Source: CAZSHG01 sp964459995
GTDB taxonomy: Bacteria > UBP14 > UBA6098
NCBI GenBank assembly: GCA_964459995.1
Contig: CAYWOR010000020.1
Location: 1 to 34,336, forward strand
Length of the DNA: 34,336 nt
Direction of reading: 5' to 3'
Shown: piece by piece, positions 23,012 through 29,729 of the stretch
Layout: each line of letters starts with the position of its first letter
Position numbering within the stretch: position 1 is the first letter of the stretch
Translations under genes and position numbers: made by a program
Notes under the pieces: model-generated
The model's database searches: none
What the model was told of the DNA's origin: nothing
Seen by the model: only the letters and a program-made list of their open reading frames with translations

Positions 23012-24382
23012 TTATGGGCCAACTGTAATCCTTCCGTGTCCGCTGGAGAGGAACCAGTAGCCCATCCCCGGTTCTAATATAGACGCGGGGAAATAGTCGA
23101 TGCCGTTCCATCCGAACATGGGAAGAATGCCTAAATCAGGCGGTTCGGTGGTGAAATTGTGCGATGAGATGGAGTGGTCGAGTGCGCCGATAAGGTTCCA
23201 TCCGGGGAAAAGGGTGTCGGAATAGGTTTCGAGGCCGCGCGAAAGCTCGACAGTGTCCTCGTCCATCGAAAGGACGAAATAGCCTTTGCCGGGATGAAGG
23301 GAATCTGCGGTGTAATAATCCGTGGTCGCGGGATTGTAACCGTAAGGGACATCTCCAAACACAGTCCACGGCTGAGGTTCTTCTGACGGGACGGAAAGAA
23401 GGTTCCAGCCTCGATTGATTGCTATATCGACGCTGTTGAAATAGGAGACGTCGAGGATGTAGAGGCCTGCAGAACCATTGGCTACATAGGCATAGGAGTC
23501 GGAAACATAAACGCCAAAGGCAGAGCCTCCATTGTCGTAGAACCCGACCTCAGAGGGTGCCGACGGCGTTGAGACATCGATTATCCGAAGACCAGAACTA
23601 TAGTCCGCCACATAGGCATGTGTGCCGAAAACATAAACGCCCCGGGCATAGCCTCCCGTGTAGTAGAATCCAACCTCCGTGGGTGCTGACGGCATCGAAA
23701 TATCGATTATACGAAGACCAGCACTAAAAGCCGCCACATAGGCATAAGAGCCTGAAACATAAACGTCATAGGCATAACCCAGCGAGTCGTAGAACCCGAC
23801 CTCCGAGGGTGCCGACGGTGTCGAAACATCGATTATGCGAAGACCTGAATAATCGGATGCCACATAGGCATAGTTATCGTAAACATAAACGCCACGAGCC
23901 CAGCCCGGCGTGTCGTAGAACCCGACCTCCGAGGGTGCCGACGGCGTTGAATTATCAATTATACGAAGACCACGATCGCCGTCCGCCACATAGGCATAGG
24001 AACCGGAAGCATAAACGCCAAATGCCTCACCAAAAGTGTCGTAGAACCCGACCTCCGAGGGTGCCGACGGAGTCGAAACGTCGATTATACGAAGACCACG
24101 ATCGCCGTCCGCCACATAGGCATAGGAACCGGAAACATAAACGCCAAATGCCTCACCAAAAGTGTCGTAGAACCCGACCTCCGATAGCGCCGACGGTGTC
24201 GAAACGTCGATTATGCGAAGACCGTTAGTATAATCTGTAACATAGGCATAGGATCCGGAAACATAAATGTCACGAGCAGAGCCCGGCGTATCGATTCCCC
24301 CTATCAAACACACATTCAGGGAGTCGGCGTAAAGGCCGGTAGAAAGGCCAATTAGAGTTACAAGCAATATCATTCTTTTCAT
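23012..24382 (-). CDS. Secreted seven-repeat LVIVD beta-propeller protein lacking a sorting domain
   Basis: 456 aa from the ATG at 24382 (AAAGGAG at 24389-24395). Signal peptide residues 1-19. Residues 28-321 are seven tandem 42-residue repeats of the LVIVD type. Each has the pattern GFYDT..A.GVYVSGSYAYVA, then GLRIIDVSTPSAPSEV, which should fold as one seven-bladed propeller. Repeats 2 and 3 (24175-23924) are almost identical at the DNA level. The C-terminal region (about 325-456) holds two 'GWNLLSVP / FPGWNLIGAL' modules. It ends GHGRITVGP without a sorting domain, although a relic tail follows in frame. It is surface or secreted, ligand unknown. The promoter overlaps the upstream nth fragment. 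Confidence 0.85.
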   Translation of the reverse strand: MKRMILLVTLIGLSTGLYADSLNVCLIGGIDTPGSARDIYVSGSYAYVTDYTNGLRIIDVSTPSALSEVGFYDTFGEAFGVYVSGSYAYVADGDRGLRIIDVSTPSAPSEVGFYDTFGEAFGVYASGSYAYVADGDRGLRIIDNSTPSAPSEVGFYDTPGWARGVYVYDNYAYVASDYSGLRIIDVSTPSAPSEVGFYDSLGYAYDVYVSGSYAYVAAFSAGLRIIDISMPSAPTEVGFYYTGGYARGVYVFGTHAYVADYSSGLRIIDVSTPSAPSEVGFYDNGGSAFGVYVSDSYAYVANGSAGLYILDVSYFNSVDIAINRGWNLLSVPSEEPQPWTVFGDVPYGYNPATTDYYTADSLHPGKGYFVLSMDEDTVELSRGLETYSDTLFPGWNLIGALDHSISSHNFTTEPPDLGILPMFGWNGIDYFPASILEPGMGYWFLSSGHGRITVGP

Positions 24383-24405
24383 TTTGATCTCCTTTGTGCA
24401 AGTTA

Positions 24406-24434
24406 AATTTAAGCTCATCTGTTATGCGCGTCAA
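24406..24434 (-). promoter_or_regulatory. Probable promoter overlapping the stop codon of the nth fragment
   Basis: On the minus strand TTGACG (24434-24429) and TAAATT (24411-24406) with a 17-bp spacer, 24 bp before the LVIVD gene. The same layout and mostly the same sequence is found after the intact nth gene (29729-29701). Confidence 0.55.
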
Positions 24435-24594
24435 GGAGTTTTAAATTCGCACAAGGTCGCGATGGGGCAGTCGTCGCATTTCGGGTTGCGGGGTTTCAAA
24501 AGGGATTTGCCGAGGGCGATTATGTTCATGTGAAAATCGTGCATGAGGTCGGGGGGGCAGAGTTCGGTCATTCTGCGCTGAATTTTCTTTTGGA
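24431..24594 (-). pseudogene. nth: 3' fragment of an endonuclease III gene
   Basis: The minus-strand sequence translates as the last 54 or so residues of endonuclease III (QRRMTELCPPDLMHDFHMN, IIALGKSLLKPRNPKC, DDCPIATLCEFKTP, stop). It is very close to the intact gene at 29726-30391. The first iron-sulphur Cys is replaced by Leu. Homology stops upstream at about 24594 and continues past the stop into the promoter region. There is no 5' part and no start, so it is a non-functional duplication remnant. Confidence 0.88.
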
Positions 24595-24648
24595 CATCCT
24601 GTGTTACGTTCTCTTGGCCCCTGTCTTTCCCACTTGGTAACCTGTATT

Positions 24649-26226
24649 TTATTTAACGAACATGATTTTTGTTTCGTAACAGGAATTCCCGATTGTCGCC
24701 CGGACAAGATAGACACCGGAAGGGAGGGATTCATGTGGCGACCAGATATATTCTATGTCATTCCCGACCCCGATCGGGAATCCAGCGGGTTGTTGTGGGG
24801 GCTGGATTCCCGCTTTCGCGGGAATGACAGAAACACGCCGCCCGTTCACATCGTAAATCTCTACGTCGAACGGGACGGGAGACCCGTCCCCTACGCCGGC
24901 AGGGCCGGAACCGATTTGCTCAACGCTTCGCGATTCGCTTCTATAGTCGATGTTTATCGTGATAGACGCATTAAACGGGTTCGGGTGGGCGGAAATCTCA
25001 AAGGTCTGCGGGAGGGCGGGGCGTCCGGTTTCGATGTGTGTGCCCGATTCGAGAACGTCGTTCAGCTTATCCAGAAGCATTTCATCCTCGTCGCAGGTGA
25101 ACTCCCAAAACATCGCCCCCGCGAGATTTTCCGCCATTATGTATCTGGCCTTTTCGCCGATGGACATCGTGTCGTCATAGCTGATCATAATTCCGGTTGA
25201 GGAGTTATAAAGCCATGGGACGAAGGCGTCTTCACTCCAGAATCTCTCGTATCCGGCTATTCCGATGTAGCTGGCGTGAAGGTCGTCGAAATCGAACACG
25301 CCGTTTTCCCATGTGCCGAAGGAGGGAGGCCCGGCGTATTCGGAATAAAGTCCGCTAATGCCGCCTTCGACGCTGGCATAACCCCGCCCGTAAAAGGGCA
25401 GTCCAAGAACGATTTGATCGCGGGGTAATCCCAGCGCAAGGAGGGTATCGACAGTCGCAGATTGATTGAAGTATGACCGGAAGGGTTCGCCGAGGGGGTT
25501 AGCGGCGGAGGGATAAAGAGCGGCGTTGAAATTGGTCAATGAGTCGCCACTGCCGCCCCATGGGCCGTGATAATCATAGCTCATAATATTCGCCCAATCA
25601 AGATAGGCTCCAATCGAGTCAACTTCGATGTTGGCGATTCTGCCGGGGCCGGCAGGTGCGGCAATGGTGAGGAGATATTCGCGTCCTTCGGCGATTTCCA
25701 GGGAATCGAGCTGACGTCTCAGTTCCGCAAGAAGCAGGGTGAAATTGCGCCTGTCCTCCGGGCCGGGGTATTCCCAGTCAATATCGACGCCGTCGAAGGA
25801 GTAATCGGTCACGAAATCGACACATGACGAGGCAAATCGCGCGCGGGTCGAGTCGGTGGATGCAACCTCGGGGAATTGGCTCGACCATGTCCATCCGCCC
25901 ACCGAAATCAGAGTTCGGACATGCGGATAATCTTCCCTCAGCAATATCAGCTGATGGAAATTGCCGCGAAGGGAGTCTGTATCCCAGGAATCTCCGGGAT
26001 AAAATCTATCTATGTCCGCGTATGGATCGCCGAGGACAATTTCGCCATCGGCTATGTTCGCGAAGGCGTAATTTATGTGGGTTACTTTATCCGCCGGAAT
26101 GTCCGAGACATGGTAATCTCTGCCATAGACGGACCATGAGGTGAAATACCCTACGATTATTTTCGATTCGGATTGAGCGAGGATAACTGAGATGAATATC
26201 AGAATTATCAGGATGGATTTTCTCAT
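24649..26226 (-). CDS. Secreted GH18 chitinase with T9SS-type sorting domain
   Basis: 525 aa, ATG at 26226 (AAAGG upstream). Signal peptide residues 1-17. The glycoside hydrolase family 18 barrel (about residues 22-395) starts KIIVGYFTSWSVYGRDYHV. It contains SVGGWTWSSQF and the catalytic DGVDIDWEYP (Asp145, Asp148, Asp150, proton donor Glu152), then MSYDYHGPWGG and LGLPFYGRGY. All the catalytic residues are present, so it should hydrolyse chitin or related GlcNAc polymers outside the cell. The sorting domain (about 405-525) reads ISAHPNPFNASITI, VEIYDVNGRRV, SGVYLVRATI. Two palindrome-derived segments interrupt it: AGVGDGSPVPF and the 'VIPAKAGIQ' block. It is downstream of two other sorting-domain genes in the same orientation. 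Confidence 0.93.
   Translation of the reverse strand: MRKSILIILIFISVILAQSESKIIVGYFTSWSVYGRDYHVSDIPADKVTHINYAFANIADGEIVLGDPYADIDRFYPGDSWDTDSLRGNFHQLILLREDYPHVRTLISVGGWTWSSQFPEVASTDSTRARFASSCVDFVTDYSFDGVDIDWEYPGPEDRRNFTLLLAELRRQLDSLEIAEGREYLLTIAAPAGPGRIANIEVDSIGAYLDWANIMSYDYHGPWGGSGDSLTNFNAALYPSAANPLGEPFRSYFNQSATVDTLLALGLPRDQIVLGLPFYGRGYASVEGGISGLYSEYAGPPSFGTWENGVFDFDDLHASYIGIAGYERFWSEDAFVPWLYNSSTGIMISYDDTMSIGEKARYIMAENLAGAMFWEFTCDEDEMLLDKLNDVLESGTHIETGRPALPQTFEISAHPNPFNASITINIDYRSESRSVEQIGSGPAGVGDGSPVPFDVEIYDVNGRRVSVIPAKAGIQPPQQPAGFPIGVGNDIEYIWSPHESLPSGVYLVRATIGNSCYETKIMFVK
24758..24828. repeat. Inverted pair of 'VIPAKAGIQ'-type repeats inside the chitinase sorting domain
   Basis: GTCATTCCCG...CGGGAATCCAGC (24758-24786) faces GCTGGATTCCCG...CGGGAATGAC (24801-24828) across 14 bp. 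Each half is itself a hairpin. Read on the minus strand, in frame, it gives VIPAKAGIQ, a PPQQPAG linker and FPIGVGND. This motif is recognisable from widespread dispersed repeats in many bacteria. Confidence 0.85.
24872..24895. repeat. GTAGGGG-family palindrome in the chitinase sorting domain
   Basis: GGGACGGG (24872-24879) pairs with CCCGTCCC (24883-24890) around AGA, followed by CTACG. In frame as GVGDGSPVPF on the minus strand. Confidence 0.7.
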
Positions 26227-26323
26227 GTCTGTTGCCTTTCGAAACTCGCCTTTCGTTTCGCTGAATGGTTGCTTATCAATTGTGATTCACCTGAGAATTT
26301 CCTCTTGATGGATACTTCTTGAC

Positions 26324-27988
26324 TTATTTCAGATACACGACCCGTTTCACCGCCTGCGCGTTGCCCGTAGGGGCGAGGTCTCCTCGCCCGTCATCTGGTC
26401 GCTGAGCGGAGGCGAAGCGCGCCCGGACGAGATAGACACCGGAGGGAAGGGATTCATCGGGTGTCCAGATATATTCTTGGGTTGTAGGGGTCAACCGCGT
26501 TGACCCGTCGAACGGGCGTATGCAATACGCCCCTACGGTTCCGCCTTCAACCATTCGCCCATTAACGTCGTAAATCTCGACGTCGAACGGGACGGGAGAC
26601 CCGCCCCCTACGCCATCGAGGGCGATGGTTACCGCGGAATTGAACGGGTTCGGGTGGGCGGAAATTGTAAGAGCTTCCGGAAACGTTGATGCATCTCGTA
26701 TTTTTAATTCCGGGCTTGTCGATAATACTATAACACGAGTCCCGAAAACTGCATCATTTAAAATGGCGAATACTTCATCAAATCCATCACCATTATAATC
26801 AAGAGTTGCAAATCCCTGCGCATCAAAAAAGGTGTCATCGAACATTACATTATAGCTATCCGCAGGATCGAGTATGCAAAAGTGTGTCGTCGGATACACC
26901 TGACAAAACATCTCCGATAAACCATCGCCATTTAAATCTTTTAACTCATGAAAGCTTTGAAGGCTAATTACTATCGAAGTATCTTCAAGGGAGAATATCT
27001 CATTATAATCCAAGGACTCAATTTCCCAATAGCCTGATGTTTTTTCTATTCGATATCCTACTCCATATTCATTCGCTGATACTGTTGAAAAAGCAATATC
27101 CTTATAACCATGCTTAATAACACTGAAAGAAAAGGAAAATTCTGGACCCATATCATACGGCGATACAATCGAAAATAAGGTGTCTATGTTTGTGTTTGAA
27201 TACGAAAAAATATTTTGTGTAATCGAATCAGAAGGATGTTCGTATATCCCGTTCCATATAAGAAGCTCTTTCACTAAGTCACCTTCAAAATCTGCGGAAA
27301 TTATCCAATTTCCAAAACTCTCCTCAAAAACCGTTCCCGACCATTCTACGAAATCGGTCGAATCTAAGGGATTATTTCCCCATATTAAATAGACTTGTCC
27401 TAAGGCATCAATATCGTTCCATGGGGCACTTACGGCAAAATCGTCGTATAGATCCCCATCCCAATCCCCCAAATCCGCAATTCCTCGACCGAAATAATGA
27501 TAATAAAAAGTATCGCCGTCCGACCATGCAAAATCTAAGGTTTCGTCAAAAATCGCCCCTCCGTAAAAAACCCAAATTCTGCCCCTATAAAAAGGGTCGT
27601 AAGGTGAGAAATACCTCGGCGTTCCAAAAGCCAAATCATCATAACCATCGCCGTTGACATCGCCTATATTCTCGATTGATATAAAAGGCCCTACTACTTC
27701 ATAAGGCGTAACTCCTCTCCAAAGATAGAATCGCCAGGAAGGTTCAAAATCCATTGTTGCGTTACCAAAATAGAGGTCAACATAAGTCGATTCTGAAGCG
27801 ATATATGAAACACCAAAATCTTCGAATCCATCCGAATTAATATCTCCAATTGAAGACAGGCAATATATCGCAGGTGTTGGATCCGGCACTTCGAGATATA
27901 TCGTATCGATAATAGAGAGGGAGATTTCTTGGGCGGGGCAGAATACTGTAATTACCAATATTAAGTATATGGTTGATATGTCCTTCAT
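26324..27988 (-). CDS. Secreted FG-GAP/VCBS repeat protein with T9SS-type sorting domain
   Basis: 554 aa, ATG at 27988 with AGAAGGA upstream, only 11 bp after the preceding gene's stop. Signal peptide residues 1-19. Residues about 45-430 hold FG-GAP (integrin alpha-like) repeats with calcium-binding loops. Clear examples are IGDINSDGFEDFGVSY, IGDVNGDGYDDLAFGTP, LGDWDGDLYDDFAVSAP, LKDLNGDGLSEMF and LDYNGDGFDEVFAI. They predict a Ca2+-stabilised propeller, probably adhesive. The sorting domain reads ISAHPNPFNSAVTIAL, VEIYDVNGRMV, SGVYLVRARF and VKRVVYLK. It contains three palindrome-derived insertions: GVGGGSPVPF, a 20-residue block after VNGRMVEGG, and a block (RPDDGRGDLAPTGN) before the last strand. 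No other copy has the last one. Confidence 0.9.
   Translation of the reverse strand: MKDISTIYLILVITVFCPAQEISLSIIDTIYLEVPDPTPAIYCLSSIGDINSDGFEDFGVSYIASESTYVDLYFGNATMDFEPSWRFYLWRGVTPYEVVGPFISIENIGDVNGDGYDDLAFGTPRYFSPYDPFYRGRIWVFYGGAIFDETLDFAWSDGDTFYYHYFGRGIADLGDWDGDLYDDFAVSAPWNDIDALGQVYLIWGNNPLDSTDFVEWSGTVFEESFGNWIISADFEGDLVKELLIWNGIYEHPSDSITQNIFSYSNTNIDTLFSIVSPYDMGPEFSFSFSVIKHGYKDIAFSTVSANEYGVGYRIEKTSGYWEIESLDYNEIFSLEDTSIVISLQSFHELKDLNGDGLSEMFCQVYPTTHFCILDPADSYNVMFDDTFFDAQGFATLDYNGDGFDEVFAILNDAVFGTRVIVLSTSPELKIRDASTFPEALTISAHPNPFNSAVTIALDGVGGGSPVPFDVEIYDVNGRMVEGGTVGAYCIRPFDGSTRLTPTTQEYIWTPDESLPSGVYLVRARFASAQRPDDGRGDLAPTGNAQAVKRVVYLK
26365..26389. repeat. GTAGGGG-family palindrome near the 3' end of the FG-GAP gene
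   Basis: CGTA then GGGCGAGG (26371-26378) pairs with CCTCGCCC (26382-26389) around TCT. Read in frame as DDGRGDLAPTGN on the minus strand, between the last two strands of the sorting domain. Confidence 0.75.
26484..26538. repeat. Two-hairpin palindromic unit with GTAGGGG/CCCCTAC ends
   Basis: Terminal GTAGGGG (26484-26490) and CCCCTAC (26530-26536) enclose two hairpins. The first is GGGTCAAC/GTTGACCC (26488-26495, 26499-26506, loop CGC). The second is GGGCGTAT/ATACGCCC (26514-26521, 26525-26532, loop GCA). It is in frame in the sorting-domain loop after VNGRMVEGG. The right half is identical to window positions 1-36. Confidence 0.8.
26589..26612. repeat. GTAGGGG-family palindrome, one mismatched arm
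   Basis: GGGACGGG (26589-26596) faces CCCGCCCC (26600-26607), then CTACG. One base differs from a perfect arm. In frame as GVGGGSPVPF. Confidence 0.65.
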
Positions 27989-27999
27989 TTTTGTCCTTC

Positions 28000-29673
28000 T
28001 TACTTCAAATATACAATTCTACGCGAGGTTTCGTAACCAACTTGGTCGCTGAGCCTGTCGATCCGCGCTTTGACGAGATACACGCCGGAACCGATATTGT
28101 CATTCGGTGTCCATATAAATTCGGTTCCGTAGGGGAGGGTCTCAGACCCTCCCGCGCGGGCGGGTTTCAAACCCGCCCCTACGGTTCCGTGTTCGGGCAA
28201 TTGCGCGACGCGCCGGCCATTCACATCGAATATCTCCACCCGTAGGGGCAATTCATGAATTGCCCCTACGCCGTCGAGGGAAATCCTCACCGCCGAATTG
28301 AACGGGTTCGGGTGGGCGGAGATTGCAAATGCTTCCGGTAGCGAGGCCTCTTCGACCCCGAGGCCGCCGCACAAAATGGTGTCGGGAATCGTCGGGTTTG
28401 TTACTGTTGGGGAGACATCGACAACAGAAACAACTACTGTTGTGTCGCCTAAGGTCTGATCCGCGACTAAGACGAGATCGGTTATATCCGAGGAAATCAC
28501 CGCGGCATCAACCGCGAGGCAGTTATTGTCGGCGTTGTCGAATTTTGCGATGAGCAAATCATCCGAGGTGCTCCAATGGCCATAGAATCCTGCAACGGTG
28601 AACCCGCCGTCGGGCATACGAATAACCGAATTCGCGCCGTCATAGGTGGTTCCGCCGATAGTCTTCGCCCATTCCACTGAACCGGCTGAGGTGAATTTAA
28701 CAACAAGTGCGTCTTCAATGCCCGCGCCGAAGCTCTCGGTATTCCCCACAGCGATGTATTTTCCGTCTGCGGTCTGAATCACGGAAGCGGAGTATTCGGT
28801 GGACACTCCGCCGGCGGAGGTCGCCCATTCGAGAACGCCGGACGAGCTGAGTTTCACAAGCATCCAGTCGAAATCGCCCGCGCCCCAGTTCTCGCTGTGC
28901 CCCAGTATTGCATAGCCACCATCGGCGGTCTGAACTGCCGAACTACTATATTCATCTCCGGCTCCCCCGATTGTCTTCGCCCACTGGATATCGAAGGAAG
29001 AGTCGAGTTTCACGACCAGTAAATCGTTTTCGCCGGCACCGAAACTGAGAGTGTATCCCAGAATCAAATAGCCGCCGTCGGAGGTTTTTATCATCGATGA
29101 AGCGCAGTCATCGTCCGAAGAGCCATACACCCTCGCCCATGCAAAATCTCCCGTGGATGTGAATTTCACAACGAAAATGTTCCATCCCGGAAAGGCATAT
29201 GATACCGTTTGGCCGGCGATGACGAATCCCCCGTCGCTGGTTTGAACTATGGAATAACAGTATTCGTTATAGGAAGAAGCCAGTTTCTTCGCCCATTGCA
29301 TTGCGCCTGTGGATGAAAATTTCACGAGAAAGAAACCGGAGTATCCGAGGTGGAAATTCCATGTTACACCCGCGACAGCATATCCGCCGTCGGTGGTTTG
29401 GATAATATCGTTTCCGTTGTCTTGATAGTCGGCGCCAACTGTCGTTGCCCACTCTATGTGGCCGGAAGAAGTGTGTTTGGCGATAAAAAGATCGGTGTAA
29501 CCCGCACCGTAGCTCCATGTGTTGCCGGTCGAGGCATAGCCGCCGTCGCTAGTATTGATAATCGATTGAATTTCCTCTCGATATTCACCGCCGGCCGAGA
29601 CTGCGAATTGCGATTGAGCGAGGCAAGCGGCGGCGATTAGTGTTGTTACACAAAGAATCATAGAATATTTCAT
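28000..29673 (-). CDS. Secreted protein with about seven 50-residue 'DGGY' repeats and T9SS-type sorting domain
   Basis: 557 aa, ATG at 29673 with AAAAGGAG upstream. Signal peptide residues 1-19 (TLIAAACLAQS). Residues about 28-385 contain tandem repeats of about 50 residues. The pattern is S.IQT.DGGY.I.G.T.S.GAG, then D.L.VK..S.G...WAKT.GG. Examples are SIVQTSDGGFVIAGQTVSYA and SAVQTADGGYAILGHSENWG. This suggests a beta-propeller. A short adhesion-like stretch (VVSVVDVSPTVTNPTI) leads to the sorting domain. That domain reads ISAHPNPFNSAVRISL, VEIFDVNGRRV, SGVYLVKARI and SRRIVYLK. Two palindrome-derived inserts sit at the same loops as in the paralogues (GVGAIHELPLR and GTVGAGLKPARAGGSETLPY). 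It is the first gene after nth, followed at 11 bp by the FG-GAP gene. Confidence 0.88.
   Translation of the reverse strand: MKYSMILCVTTLIAAACLAQSQFAVSAGGEYREEIQSIINTSDGGYASTGNTWSYGAGYTDLFIAKHTSSGHIEWATTVGADYQDNGNDIIQTTDGGYAVAGVTWNFHLGYSGFFLVKFSSTGAMQWAKKLASSYNEYCYSIVQTSDGGFVIAGQTVSYAFPGWNIFVVKFTSTGDFAWARVYGSSDDDCASSMIKTSDGGYLILGYTLSFGAGENDLLVVKLDSSFDIQWAKTIGGAGDEYSSSAVQTADGGYAILGHSENWGAGDFDWMLVKLSSSGVLEWATSAGGVSTEYSASVIQTADGKYIAVGNTESFGAGIEDALVVKFTSAGSVEWAKTIGGTTYDGANSVIRMPDGGFTVAGFYGHWSTSDDLLIAKFDNADNNCLAVDAAVISSDITDLVLVADQTLGDTTVVVSVVDVSPTVTNPTIPDTILCGGLGVEEASLPEAFAISAHPNPFNSAVRISLDGVGAIHELPLRVEIFDVNGRRVAQLPEHGTVGAGLKPARAGGSETLPYGTEFIWTPNDNIGSGVYLVKARIDRLSDQVGYETSRRIVYLK
28127..28184. repeat. 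Two-hairpin palindromic unit with CCGTAGGGG/CCCCTACGG ends
   Basis: CCGTAGGGG (28127-28135) and CCCCTACGG (28176-28184) bound two hairpins. The first is GGGAGGGTCT/AGACCCTCCC (28133-28142, 28144-28153). The second is GGGCGGGTTT/AAACCCGCCC (28158-28167, 28169-28178). The architecture matches 26484-26538 but the stem sequences are different. In frame, after VNGRRVAQLPEH. Confidence 0.82.
28241..28270. repeat. Perfect 30-bp palindrome inside coding sequence
   Basis: CGTAGGGGCAATTCA is followed at once by its exact reverse complement. In frame as GVGAIHELPLR on the minus strand, in the loop before VEIFDVNGRR. Confidence 0.9.
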
Positions 29674-29700
29674 AATCCACTCCTTTTATTTATTTTTTTG

Positions 29701-29729
29701 AAATTAAGCTCATCTGCTGAGCGAGTCAA
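29701..29729 (-). promoter_or_regulatory. Probable promoter overlapping the nth stop codon
   Basis: Minus strand TTGACT (29729-29724) and TAATTT (29706-29701), spacer 17 bp. The TGA stop of nth lies within the -35 box. It is repeated, with the same spacing, at 24434-24406. Confidence 0.6.

Noticed and set aside
23809..24228. 139-codon Arg/His/Pro-rich open frame on the plus strand
   Set aside because: It lies opposite the LVIVD repeats. Its own repeats only mirror the antisense of the 126-bp units, and it has no ribosome site.
23420..24301. Regular tandem repeats considered as a CRISPR or satellite array
   Set aside because: The 126-bp unit encodes a 42-residue LVIVD blade in frame; there are no short repeats with unique spacers.
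26227..26323. Terminator or promoter between the FG-GAP and chitinase genes
   Set aside because: No convincing hairpin with a T-run and no -35/-10 pair with acceptable spacing was seen in these 97 bases.
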